Shown piece after piece: positions 1 through 6,251 of a stretch of DNA of 11,170 nucleotides; position 1 is the stretch's first letter; each line of letters opens with the position of its first letter. The DNA lies in assembly GCA_002404095.1 (NCBI GenBank), contig DHJA01000081.1, forward strand, positions 1 to 11,170, written 5' to 3'. The position numbers were made by a program, and so were the translations under genes. Origin of the DNA: Planctomycetaceae bacterium UBA4732 (GTDB lineage Bacteria > Planctomycetota > Planctomycetia > Gemmatales > Gemmataceae). Under the pieces are notes generated by a model. The model made no database searches. It was not told the DNA's origin and worked only from the letters and a program-made list of their open reading frames with translations.

Positions 1-67
1 GTAACCTGCCGGTGTTTGGCGCGCAGAGCGTGGCATGGAAGGAGATTACCAGGACGGCAGCGCCCCG

Positions 68-1411
68 TCAAGATAAATTAGATGCGTCCCCTTTGATTGG
101 CCCCAACAACGCCTGCTCCAACCGGCGCCGCACCGACTCGACGCGCACGCGGCCGACCACGTCGTTGGCGAAAGCGTAGGTCAACAGGCCTCGCGCGTCT
201 TCCAGGCCAATGCCGCGCGTCCGCAAATAGAAAATCGCCTCGTCGTCAAGCTGCCCGACCGTGGCGCCGTGGGTGCATTTCACGTCGTCTGCGAAAATCT
301 CCAATTGCGGCTTGGTGTTGATGACGGCGTCTTCGGAGAGTAACAGGGTCTTGTTTGTCTGCTTGGCGTCGGTCTTCTGGGCGTCTTCGCGGACGTAAAT
401 CTTGCCGTTGAAGACGCCGCGAGACTTGCCGTCGAGAACGCCCTTGTAGAGTTCATGGCTGGCGCAGCGCGGGACGGCGTGATCGATGACCGTATGGTTG
501 TCCATGTGCTGTCGGCCGTCCAGCTGATAGAGGCCGTCGAGCGTACACTCGGCGCCTTCGCCGGTGAACAGCGCCCGCGCCTCGTTGCGCACCAGGCCGC
601 CGCCGAGGCCGACGTAGCACGACGCGAAGTTGGCGGCGCGGCCCAGGTGGACCTGCGTGGTCGCCACGTGGAAGGCGGAGACGCTTTCCTGCTGCACCTT
701 GCAATGATCGACGGCGGCGCCGTCGCCCAGCACGATTTCCGTGACGGCGTTGGTGAAGGTGACGTCATCGGCCAGGCCTGCGTAGCTCTCGACGACCGTC
801 AGCCGGCTGTTGTCGCCGGCCACGATGAGGTTGCGCGGGTAGGACACGGTCGGCTCGGCCGGGGCTGTGACGACGAAGACCAGATGGACGGGCGCCTCAA
901 CGACCTTGCCCTTGGGGATGAAGAAAAAGGCGCCGTCGCGGAAAAAGGCGGTATTGAGAGCGGTAAAGGCGTGTTCCTCGAAACGGGCGTGTCGGCCGAG
1001 GTGCGTTTCGACTATTTCCGACGATTCATTAAGTGCCGTCGCTAGACTGCCGACGATGACGCCAGCCGGCAGCGACGACATGGCGGACAATTCCGGCGCG
1101 AAATATCCATCAACGAAGACGAGCCGACAGGCCGCATCCATGCCAAGGATGTGGGCCAGTTGCGTGGCTTTGAGGCTGTCGCCGACCGGCTCCGCGGGCC
1201 GGAACGGCACCTTCGTCAGCGCGGCGAGGCTGGTGAATTTCCAGTCTTCGTTGCGCGGCGTGGGAAAGCCTAGCTCGTCGAAGCGGGCGATGGCCGCGCG
1301 GCGCAGGCGCTGCACGGCCGGCCGGCCGCGACGGGCCAACGCCTTCTCCAGTCGGTTGAACTCTGACAGGTAAACGTCTTTTTCCGTGGCTGCTTCCGCA
1401 AGGGTGTTCAT
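68..1411 (-). CDS. sufD: Fe-S cluster assembly protein SufD
   Basis: SufD is the SufB paralogue in the cytosolic SufBC2D scaffold, which builds Fe-S clusters on SufB using sulfur from SufS and SufC ATPase energy. The 447-residue product has the family's N-terminal helical region with the GFPTPRNEDWKFTSL motif (about residues 49-63). A beta-helix core follows, and the C-terminus carries KCTHGATVGQLDDEAIFYL. His381 in CTHGAT aligns with the SufD histidine (His360 in E. coli) at the SufB-SufD interface. The ATG at 1411 is preceded by GGGAGA at a good distance. It is the last visible gene of the minus-strand rrf2-sufB-(insert)-sufC-sufD series, 70 bp after sufC, with a palindrome in the gap. The length is normal and nothing looks broken. 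Identification is by recognised family motifs. Confidence 0.96.
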   Translation of the reverse strand: MNTLAEAATEKDVYLSEFNRLEKALARRGRPAVQRLRRAAIARFDELGFPTPRNEDWKFTSLAALTKVPFRPAEPVGDSLKATQLAHILGMDAACRLVFVDGYFAPELSAMSSLPAGVIVGSLATALNESSEIVETHLGRHARFEEHAFTALNTAFFRDGAFFFIPKGKVVEAPVHLVFVVTAPAEPTVSYPRNLIVAGDNSRLTVVESYAGLADDVTFTNAVTEIVLGDGAAVDHCKVQQESVSAFHVATTQVHLGRAANFASCYVGLGGGLVRNEARALFTGEGAECTLDGLYQLDGRQHMDNHTVIDHAVPRCASHELYKGVLDGKSRGVFNGKIYVREDAQKTDAKQTNKTLLLSEDAVINTKPQLEIFADDVKCTHGATVGQLDDEAIFYLRTRGIGLEDARGLLTYAFANDVVGRVRVESVRRRLEQALLGPIKGDASNLS

Positions 1412-1458
1412 GTGTTCTCCCGAACTACCACTTCGTCAACCTTCAATTGACAGACGCT

Positions 1459-1485
1459 GTAGGACGGGCTAGAAGCCCGTCCTAC
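1459..1485. repeat. Perfect 12-bp palindrome overlapping the sufC stop codon
   Basis: GTAGGACGGGCT, a 3-nt loop, then AGCCCGTCCTAC form a perfect stem-loop. The right arm contains the sufC stop codon (TAG on the minus strand, 1484-1482). Palindromes with a GACGGGCT core look like the intergenic REP-like repeats common in planctomycetes; this is a recollection, not a search result. There is no U-tract, so it is more likely an mRNA-stability or REP element than a classical terminator, and sufD lies just downstream. Confidence 0.75.
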
Positions 1486-2243
1486 GCCGGCTGGGGTTCC
1501 GCCGCCTGTTCCAGCCATTTGTAGCCGCGTTCCTCCAGTTCCAACGCCAATTCCTTGCCGCCTGACTTAACGATCCGGCCGTCCATCAACACATGCACCT
1601 TATCGGGTACGATATAGTCCAAAAGGCGCTGATAGTGCGTGATGACGATGAAAGCGCGGTCGGCGCCGCGCAGGGCGTTGACGCCGTCGGCCACGGCCCG
1701 CAAGGCGTCGATGTCGAGGCCGGAGTCGGTCTCATCGAGGATGCCCAGGATCGGATCGAGAACGGCCATTTGAAAGATCTCGTTGCGCTTCTTCTCGCCG
1801 CCGGAGAAGCCTTCGTTGACGGGCCGTTTCAGCAGCTCATCGCTGAGGCTGATGAGTTTCAGCTTCTGCTTGACGAGCTTGAGGAAGTCCATGGCGTCGT
1901 ACTCCTCCAACCCGCGATGCTTGCGCACGGCGTTGACGGCGGCGCGGAGGAAGTAAGTGTTGCTGACGCCGGGTATCTCGACGGGGTACTGAAAGGCCAG
2001 AAAGACGCCTTCGCGAGCGCGCTCCTCTGGGGCCATTTCCAGCAGGTTTTTGCCTTGGAAAAGCACTTCGCCTTCGGTGACTTCGTAGGCGTCGCGTCCG
2101 GCGAGGACGCCGGCCAGCGTACTTTTGCCGGAGCCGTTCTCGCCCATGATGGCGTGAACCTCGCCGGCGTGTACCGTCAGATTGACACCGCGAAGGATTT
2201 CTTTGTCGTCCACGCGGGCGTGTAGGTTTTTGATTTCGAGCAT
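1482..2243 (-). CDS. sufC: Fe-S cluster assembly ATPase SufC
   Basis: SufC is the ABC-type ATPase of the SufBC2D complex. It is cytosolic, and its ATP-driven dimerisation remodels SufB/SufD during cluster assembly. In the 253-residue product one sees Walker A GENGSGKST (34-42), the Q-loop in FLAFQYP (Gln85), the ABC signature SGGEKKR (147-153), Walker B ending in ILDETDSGLD (Asp170, Glu171) and the H-loop His203. The reading frame stays open upstream, but the start at 2243 is chosen because MLEIKNLHA is the conserved SufC N-terminus and the upstream extension has no family features. Its Shine-Dalgarno sequence is weak. A perfect copy of its first 33 bp lies upstream at 2606-2638 (separate entry). 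Its stop codon falls inside a palindrome. Length is close to the usual 245-255 residues. Confidence 0.96.
   Translation of the reverse strand: MLEIKNLHARVDDKEILRGVNLTVHAGEVHAIMGENGSGKSTLAGVLAGRDAYEVTEGEVLFQGKNLLEMAPEERAREGVFLAFQYPVEIPGVSNTYFLRAAVNAVRKHRGLEEYDAMDFLKLVKQKLKLISLSDELLKRPVNEGFSGGEKKRNEIFQMAVLDPILGILDETDSGLDIDALRAVADGVNALRGADRAFIVITHYQRLLDYIVPDKVHVLMDGRIVKSGGKELALELEERGYKWLEQAAEPQPA
2211..2243 (-). repeat. 33-bp direct repeat, copy 1 (sufC codons 1-11)
   Basis: These 33 bp encode MLEIKNLHARV, the start of the functional sufC. The same 33 bp occur without a mismatch at 2606-2638 in the same orientation, 395 bp away. The bases immediately outside differ on both sides. The small antitoxin-like gene at 2290-2565 lies between the two copies. 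Confidence 0.95.
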
Positions 2244-2289
2244 CGAGTATAGATCTCTATCTAGGGTATCGCTCATCCGTAAAGGAAAG

Positions 2290-2565
2290 TTACACATGCT
2301 GAACTTGGAGTTCGGAGGCTCCCAGAGCCTTGAGGCGTTCCATGACCTGTTCAATGGGAAACCCCTTTCCGCGTTCGGCTTCCTTGCGGCGTTTCGTTTC
2401 CGCCGGATCGAAAAGCGCTCGCGCTTTCCCATAGAGTTCCGCTGCCGCCTTCTCCTCCGGCGTGAAACGACCCAGGATGTTCCCTTGATCGTCCCGGATG
2501 ACGGCCTCTTCTTTGATTGCGCCAAGGAACTGTCCCAGGCCGGCGTCGGCGGTCACTTCGATCAT
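2290..2565 (-). CDS. Antitoxin-like small protein, third paralogue, next to sufC
   Basis: The product is a 91-residue acidic/basic mixed protein that I cannot name. It aligns without gaps over residues 1-36 to the two paralogues at 3161-2907 and 3448-3191, sharing a T-A-D start, a VIRDDQGNILGRFTP stretch, an LFDPAE segment and a final IEQVMERLKAL helix. Its 5' leader (AGCGAGGAGAAAGTCATGA) is also very close to that of the 3161-2907 paralogue (AGCGAGGGGAAAATCATGA), so the duplication took the ribosome-binding site with it. Unlike the 3161-2907 copy, no toxin gene follows. The C-terminus has a divergent tail, ASELQVQHV. It lies between the two copies of the 33-bp sufC start repeat. Function as an antitoxin is inferred only from the toxin-linked paralogue. 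Confidence 0.8.
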   Translation of the reverse strand: MIEVTADAGLGQFLGAIKEEAVIRDDQGNILGRFTPEEKAAAELYGKARALFDPAETKRRKEAERGKGFPIEQVMERLKALGASELQVQHV

Positions 2566-2599
2566 GACTTTCTCCTCGCTTGCTCTTAGGGCCGAGAGT

Positions 2600-2638
2600 T
2601 CACTTCACGCGGGCGTGTAGGTTTTTGATTTCGAGCAT
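2600..2638 (-). pseudogene. Ghost of the sufC start (33-bp repeat, copy 2)
   Basis: Read on the minus strand this is ATG plus 10 codons identical to sufC, then one lysine codon and a TGA stop, giving a 12-residue ORF. Positions 2606-2638 are the second copy of the 33-bp direct repeat. It lies 23 bp after the toxin stop codon and has a better ribosome-binding site (ATAGGAACTA before the ATG) than the present sufC start. It therefore looks like the former sufC initiation site, cut off by whatever brought in the 2290-2565 gene. Whether it is translated as a leader peptide is unknown. Confidence 0.85.
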
Positions 2639-2661
2639 TAGTTCCTATCCCAGAGATCTGA

Positions 2662-2910
2662 TCAGTTTCGTCGGACTAGGAAGACCCTCACCATGCGGTC
2701 TCCCGGATCGACTTCAAAAAGCACTGCCAAAGGATCGTCGGAGTAAACACGAAACCGTCCCCAAGGCGCTCCTTTGGCACCGGCGTCGCGTTGCAACTCA
2801 CGATCAATCCGATTGGCCGCTGCGGAAAGCGCCCGTTTGTCGGAAGCTTGGATGTATAGCTCGGCGAGCCTGGCTCTCGCGGAAGGAACCCAAATCACGG
2901 TGTATTTCAT
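2662..2910 (-). CDS. RelE/ParE-like toxin of a type II toxin-antitoxin pair
   Basis: An 82-residue basic protein starting MKYTVIWVPSARARLAELYI, with RVYSDDPLAVLFEVDP in the middle and VRVFLVRRN at the end. The order strand, two helices, then beta strands with a final hydrophobic-basic strand is that of the RelE/ParE superfamily, whose members cut mRNA on the ribosome or inhibit gyrase. Which activity applies here cannot be told. Its ATG overlaps the stop codon of the preceding antitoxin-like gene (ATGA, 2910-2907), the translational coupling expected of antitoxin-toxin pairs. GGAGAAAGGGGA precedes the start. It sits inside the suf operon in the same orientation, 23 bp before the sufC ghost start. 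Family assignment is by pattern and context; no catalytic residues were confirmed. Confidence 0.78.
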   Translation of the reverse strand: MKYTVIWVPSARARLAELYIQASDKRALSAAANRIDRELQRDAGAKGAPWGRFRVYSDDPLAVLFEVDPGDRMVRVFLVRRN

Positions 2911-3161
2911 TCCCCTTTCTCCAGGGAATGGAGATGTTGCATCACCTCTTCAATGCTGTACCCCTCGCGCTCGGTCGCCGCGATGCGTTCCGCCTCGGCC
3001 AGGTCAAAATACTTGGCTGCACGCTCGTGTACTTCTTTTTCGTCCGCAAACACCGGTGTGTAGCGGCCCAGCACCTTACCGTCCGCGTCGCGGATTTCGA
3101 CCGGCCCCATGACGCCAGCCAGTCGATCCAACAGAGGTTGATCCGCCGTCATATGGTTCAT
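2907..3161 (-). CDS. Antitoxin-like small protein paired with the RelE/ParE toxin
   Basis: An 84-residue protein beginning MNHMTADQPLLDRL. It has a PVEIRDADGKVLGRYTP segment (20-36), a YFDLAEAERI helix and a C-terminal SIEEVMQHLHSLEKGE helix. It overlaps the downstream toxin gene by 4 bp, which makes an antitoxin role likely; the family name is not known to me. The start at 3161 is chosen over the longer open frame because GAGGGG stands 6 bp upstream and the paralogue at 3448 begins equivalently (MTTMTADQ). The N-terminal stretch probably forms a beta hairpin and the C-terminal helix may bind toxin, but this is inference. It is one of three tandem paralogues placed between sufB and sufC. Confidence 0.8.
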   Translation of the reverse strand: MNHMTADQPLLDRLAGVMGPVEIRDADGKVLGRYTPVFADEKEVHERAAKYFDLAEAERIAATEREGYSIEEVMQHLHSLEKGE

Positions 3162-3190
3162 GATTTTCCCCTCGCTCGCAACCGTGTAAA

Positions 3191-3448
3191 TCATCCAGGC
3201 TTCTCCATCGAGTGGATGTGTTCCCACACCTGTTCGATGCTGTAGAAAGGCCCGCCCTCTTTTTCGATGCGATCCAGTTCCGCCGGGTCGAACAACGCCG
3301 CCGCCTGCCGGTAGGCTTCCTCTTCCTCCGGCGAAAGGGCGGGCGTGTACGTGCCCATCACCCGGCCGTCGGGACCGAGGATTTCGACTGGCTCGGCGAT
3401 CCCGTTCAACCGCTCCAGCCACACTTGGTCCGCCGTCATAGTAGTCAT
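3191..3448 (-). CDS. Antitoxin-like small protein, first paralogue, after sufB
   Basis: An 85-residue acidic protein, MTTMTADQVWLERL at the start, PVEILGPDGRVMGTYTP at 20-36, then an EEE-rich linker, AALFDPAELDRI and the final SIEQVWEHIHSMEKPG. Over residues 1-36 it shares 21 positions with the neighbouring 3161-2907 protein with no gap, so the two are clear tandem duplicates. It starts 33 bp after the sufB stop, with AAAGGAAA before the ATG, and ends 29 bp before the next paralogue. It has no adjacent toxin of its own. It may be an orphan antitoxin, or a second antitoxin for the single toxin at 2910-2662. Real coding is supported by the conserved frame among the paralogues. Confidence 0.8.
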   Translation of the reverse strand: MTTMTADQVWLERLNGIAEPVEILGPDGRVMGTYTPALSPEEEEAYRQAAALFDPAELDRIEKEGGPFYSIEQVWEHIHSMEKPG

Positions 3449-3481
3449 GGCGTTTCCTTTCGTTCGCGCTTCAGGCTAACA

Positions 3482-4939
3482 TCACCCTACGCTCCCCTCC
3501 AAACTCACGCCCAACAACTTCTGCGCCTCCACCGCGAACTCCATCGGCAAATTCAAAAACACCTGCTTGCAAAAGCCGTTCACGATCATGCCCACGGCGT
3601 CTTCCGCCGATAGGCCGCGCTGCTTGCAGTAAAAGATCTGGTCTTCGCCGATCTTCGATGTAGACGCCTCATGTTCCACCCGGGCCGTCGGATTCCGCAC
3701 TTCGATATAGGGGAACGTGTGCGCTCCGCAGCGGTCGCCCAGCAGCAGTGAGTCGCATTGCGAGTAGTTGCGGGCGTTCGCCGCCCCTTTTAGCACCTTA
3801 ACCTGTCCGCGGTAGGTGTTTTGGCCGTTGCCGGCCGAGATGCCCTTCGACACGATGGTACTCTTCGTGTCGCGGCCGATGTGGATCATCTTCGTGCCGG
3901 TGTCGGCCTGCTGCTTATTGTTCGTCAGCGCCACCGAGTAGAACTCGCCCACCGAATCGTCGCCTTGTAGGATCACACTTGGATACTTCCAGGTGATCGC
4001 CGACCCCGTCTCCACCTGCGTCCACGAAATCTTCGACCGCGGCCCGCGACAGGCGCCGCGCTTCGTCACGAAGTTGTAGATGCCGCCGCGCCCCTCCTTG
4101 TCGCCGGGATACCAGTTCTGCACCGTTGAATACTTCACCTGCGCGTCGGCCCCCACCGCCACGATCTCCACGACCGCCGCGTGTAGCTGGTTGGTGTCGC
4201 GCATCGGCGCCGTGCAGCCTTCGAGATAGCTGACGTAGGCCCCCTCCTCGGCCACGATCAGCGTGCGCTCGAACTGACCGGTCTCGGCCGCGTTGATGCG
4301 GAAATACGTGGACAGCTCCATCGGGCAGCGCACGCCCTTGGGGATGTAGCAGAACGAGCCGTCGCTGAAGACGGCCGAGTTCAGGGCCGCGAAGAAGTTG
4401 TCGTTGGCCGGCACCACCGAGCCGAGATACTTGCGCACCAGTTCGGGATGTTCCCTTACCGCCTCCGAGAAGGAGCAGAAGATCACGCCCATCTCGGCCA
4501 GCTTGCCCTTGAACGTCGTCGCCACCGATACGCTGTCGAACACGGCGTCCACGGCCACATTGTTGAGTCGCTTCTGTTCATCCAGCGAGATGCCGAGCTT
4601 CTCGAACGTGCGGCGCAGCTCAGGGTCCACTTCGTCGAGGCTGTTGAGCTTTTTCTTCTGTTTCGGAGCGGAATAGTAGATGGCGTCCTGATAGTCGATG
4701 GGCGCGATGCGCAGGTTGGGCCACCAGCGCGGCTCCTCCATCGTCAGCCAGTGGCGGTACGACTTGAGCCGCCATTGCAGCAGCCAGTCCGGCTCGTCTT
4801 TTTTGGCCGAGATGGTGCGAACGATGTTCTCATTGAGGCCGCGCGGCAGCGTCTCGGCTTCAATGTCCGTGACGAAGCCGTGCTGGTACTCGCGGTTGGC
4901 CAGTTCCTGGATCGTGCTGGTGGCGGTGGCTGTCATCAT
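3482..4939 (-). CDS. sufB: Fe-S cluster assembly scaffold SufB
   Basis: SufB is the scaffold subunit on which the SufBC2D complex assembles nascent Fe-S clusters. The 485-residue product shows the family from end to end: [16 protein letters not shown] near the N-terminus, [20 protein letters not shown] in the middle, [19 protein letters not shown], and [13 protein letters not shown] through [15 protein letters not shown] to [19 protein letters not shown] at the end. Cys404 in GDRCGAHT matches the SufB cysteine at the SufD interface (Cys405 in E. coli). The start is 4939 or the adjacent ATG at 4936; AGGA lies 4 or 7 bp upstream respectively. It follows rrf2 across a 29-bp perfect hairpin and has no obvious promoter of its own, so it is probably cotranscribed with the regulator. 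It is separated from sufC by four small genes, which is unusual. Confidence 0.97.
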   Translation of the reverse strand: MMTATATSTIQELANREYQHGFVTDIEAETLPRGLNENIVRTISAKKDEPDWLLQWRLKSYRHWLTMEEPRWWPNLRIAPIDYQDAIYYSAPKQKKKLNSLDEVDPELRRTFEKLGISLDEQKRLNNVAVDAVFDSVSVATTFKGKLAEMGVIFCSFSEAVREHPELVRKYLGSVVPANDNFFAALNSAVFSDGSFCYIPKGVRCPMELSTYFRINAAETGQFERTLIVAEEGAYVSYLEGCTAPMRDTNQLHAAVVEIVAVGADAQVKYSTVQNWYPGDKEGRGGIYNFVTKRGACRGPRSKISWTQVETGSAITWKYPSVILQGDDSVGEFYSVALTNNKQQADTGTKMIHIGRDTKSTIVSKGISAGNGQNTYRGQVKVLKGAANARNYSQCDSLLLGDRCGAHTFPYIEVRNPTARVEHEASTSKIGEDQIFYCKQRGLSAEDAVGMIVNGFCKQVFLNLPMEFAVEAQKLLGVSLEGSVG

Positions 4940-4954
4940 TAAATCCTATTCCAT

Positions 4955-5034
4955 GGCGAGCCGGGAGCGTAAGCGACCGGAGTACGGCGTCAGCGTTTGC
5001 ACGGAACTCCGGTCGCTTACGCTCCCGGCTCGCC
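4955..5034. repeat. Large perfect hairpin (29-bp arms) between rrf2 and sufB
   Basis: Arms at 4955-4983 and 5006-5034 are perfect reverse complements around a 22-nt loop. It begins 1 bp after the rrf2 stop and its far end lies 15 bp before the sufB ATG, next to its ribosome-binding site. The core GCGTAAGC recurs in the palindrome at 8043-8072, pointing to a dispersed repeat family (REP-like, cores of this type being familiar in planctomycetes from memory). There is no U-tract on the minus strand. It may set the rrf2:sufB ratio by attenuation or RNA processing. Confidence 0.9.
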
Positions 5035-5035
5035 T

Positions 5036-5560
5036 TTACACTTTACCCGGGGTCGTCAACGTAATCAGAGGAAGCACCGGCTCGAACACCTCGGTTCGCA
5101 GGCGGTCGCGCAGCAAGTCGGCGATTCGTCCCTGGCCCTCCATCAGATCGGCGAGGGTAATCTGGTTGAGGGTGCGGCGAATCCAGCCTTCGAGGGTCTG
5201 CCAAAGCGTGCGCATCGTGCAGCCGCCGCCGCGGTGGACGCACGGCGCCTCGGCGTCGAGGCCGGCGTGGCGTTCGCAGTAGTTGGCGTCGTCGAACAGC
5301 GGTTCGCCGAGGGCCAGCATGACGGCGCCAAGGCGGATGTCGGCCGGCGGACGGGCGAGGCGATAGCCGCCGGTGCGGCCGCGGACGCTTTCAATCAAAC
5401 CGGCCTGCCGCAGCACGGACAACAGCTTGGCGACATTGGGGGTCGAGAGTTTCTCGTCGGCCGCGATCTCCGGGATGGTGAGCGGCGGTTGATCCGGCTC
5501 GACGCGCGCCAGCCGCAGCAGGCATCGCAAGCCGTACTCTTCTTGGGCCGTGATTTTCAT
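5036..5560 (-). CDS. Rrf2-family Fe-S-type transcriptional regulator of the suf operon
   Basis: A 174-residue DNA-binding regulator of the Rrf2 family (relatives IscR, SufR-type, NsrR). The winged helix-turn-helix spans roughly residues 1-70: ITAQEEYGLRCLLRLAR, then LTIPEIAADEKLSTPNVAKL, and the wing RGRTGGYRLAR. Cys95, Cys107 and Cys114 (C-X11-C-X6-C, in NYCERHAG, PCVHRGGGC) can ligate an Fe-S cluster; IscR spacing is tighter. The start at 5560 is chosen because MKITAQEEYGL is the family start and the predicted transcription start (about 5600) lies downstream of the alternative ATG at 5608. Placed first in the suf operon, it probably senses cluster status and represses its own promoter. Direct evidence for cluster binding is lacking. 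Confidence 0.93.
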   Translation of the reverse strand: MKITAQEEYGLRCLLRLARVEPDQPPLTIPEIAADEKLSTPNVAKLLSVLRQAGLIESVRGRTGGYRLARPPADIRLGAVMLALGEPLFDDANYCERHAGLDAEAPCVHRGGGCTMRTLWQTLEGWIRRTLNQITLADLMEGQGRIADLLRDRLRTEVFEPVLPLITLTTPGKV

Positions 5561-5606
5561 AAGCGCCGCCAGTCCACCGAGGTCGCGGATCGTCCTTATA
5601 TAGACC

Positions 5607-5634
5607 ATTGTAGGAATCTGTACTTTTTTGTCAA
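5607..5634 (-). promoter_or_regulatory. Sigma70-type promoter of rrf2-suf, possible operator
   Basis: On the minus strand TTGACA (5634-5629), a 16-bp spacer and TACAAT (5612-5607) give a near-consensus housekeeping promoter. Transcription would begin near 5600, leaving a leader of about 40 nt before the rrf2 ATG. An imperfect 23-bp palindrome (5593-5615, ends TCCT and AGGA, 7 of 11 pairs matching) overlaps the -10 box and could be the autoregulatory Rrf2 site; that part is speculative. Confidence 0.8.
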
Positions 5635-5743
5635 GAATTGACTCCTTGACCTCTACCCCTCTTTCGGTGAACATATGAGGTGCGACTTTCTTCTCGGAAA
5701 CATGGCGATGTGGACGGCAAGTCTTCCCAAATGAGGGCCGTGC

Positions 5744-5928
5744 ATGAAGGTCCGGGATGTTCTCCGGTTACTGGCCGACGATGGCTGGGTGGGGCGCAGA
5801 AAGGCAGCCATCGCCAATTCCGGCATCCGACCAAGCCCGGTAAGGTTACAGTTCCGGGTCGCTCGTCGGACGATTTGCCGATCGGAACTCTGAAAAGCAT
5901 TCTTCGACAAGCGGGACTGGAGGAATGA
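5744..5928 (+). pseudogene. hicA: Frameshifted hicA mRNA interferase
   Basis: HicA toxins are about 60-residue double-stranded RNA-binding-fold mRNases. The first frame gives MKVRDVLRLLADDGW, the normal HicA N-terminus, but then runs into unrelated residues and stops at 5893. The rest of HicA, GSHRQFRHPTKPGKVTV followed by SDDLPIGTLKSILRQAGLEE, with the catalytic histidine in GSHRQF, lies in the -1 frame and ends at 5928. Intact relatives have about six residues between GW and GSH; only 14 nt remain here, so a 4-nt deletion is the simplest cause. No slippery heptamer was seen, so programmed frameshifting is unlikely. The following gene is not hicB. A sequencing error is possible but would have to remove about four bases. 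Confidence 0.88.
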
Positions 5929-5930
5929 AT

Positions 5931-6245
5931 ATGAGCGCGCCAGCAATCAACCCCCTTGAGGCGGAACAGGAACGACAACGGCTGGTGAATGAATTGATCG
6001 CCGAACACGGCCCGAATTGGTCCGAGCAATACAAGCCGGGTTCCTTCGGCTGTCACGAATTGCTGGACCGCGCCTCATTGACGAGCGACATGGTGGAACA
6101 ACTCGTGCTTTCGCACCCCGCTTGCCTTCGGAATGCGGAGTGGTACGCCCTGGCCGAACAGGCCGCCGCAGCTTTACAGGAATTGTACCAACGCGTCGGC
6201 GCGGAACACCTCGACGACGACGAAGGCTCTGGCGAACCGTCTTAA
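5931..6245 (+). CDS. Uncharacterised small acidic protein downstream of hicA
   Basis: A 104-residue soluble protein I do not recognise. It begins MSAPAINPLEAEQERQRLV, contains the stretch EHGPNWSEQYKPGSFGCHEL, and continues through a predicted helical region with WYALAEQAAAALQELYQ to an acidic tail DDDEGSGEPS. No signal peptide or membrane segment is visible. An ATG at 5925 overlaps the hicA stop, but GGAGGA (5919-5924) abuts it with no spacing, whereas it is 6 bp from the ATG at 5931, so that start is preferred. It stands where hicB normally follows hicA but has none of the HicB features (no HicB-like fold motif, no terminal ribbon-helix-helix or HTH). It may be an unrelated gene cotranscribed with the broken hicA. 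Coding is supported by the ribosome-binding site and sensible composition. Confidence 0.72.
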   Translation: MSAPAINPLEAEQERQRLVNELIAEHGPNWSEQYKPGSFGCHELLDRASLTSDMVEQLVLSHPACLRNAEWYALAEQAAAALQELYQRVGAEHLDDDEGSGEPS

Positions 6246-6251
6246 TGATGG

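Noticed and set aside
3..179. Plus-strand open frame running in from the left edge (NLPVFGAQSVAWKEITRTAA...) to a TAG at 177, and a second one ending at 81
   Set aside because: Only the first 67 bases lie outside sufD, no family is recognisable, and most of the frame is antisense to sufD codons. It could be the tail of a convergent gene, but there is too little sequence to call it.
455..1045. Long plus-strand frames opposite sufD, sufC and sufB
   Set aside because: They are antisense shadows produced by the GC-rich third codon positions, with low-complexity Arg/Ala/Val-rich products and no recognisable domains.
2244..2525. In-frame upstream extension of sufC to a 347-residue protein
   Set aside because: The extension is the shadow of the 2290-2565 gene in another frame; the family start MLEIKNLHA at 2243 fits SufC length.
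5782..5800. Programmed -1 frameshift in hicA
   Set aside because: No slippery heptamer or downstream stimulatory structure was seen, and about four residues' worth of coding sequence is altered at the junction, which fits a deletion better.
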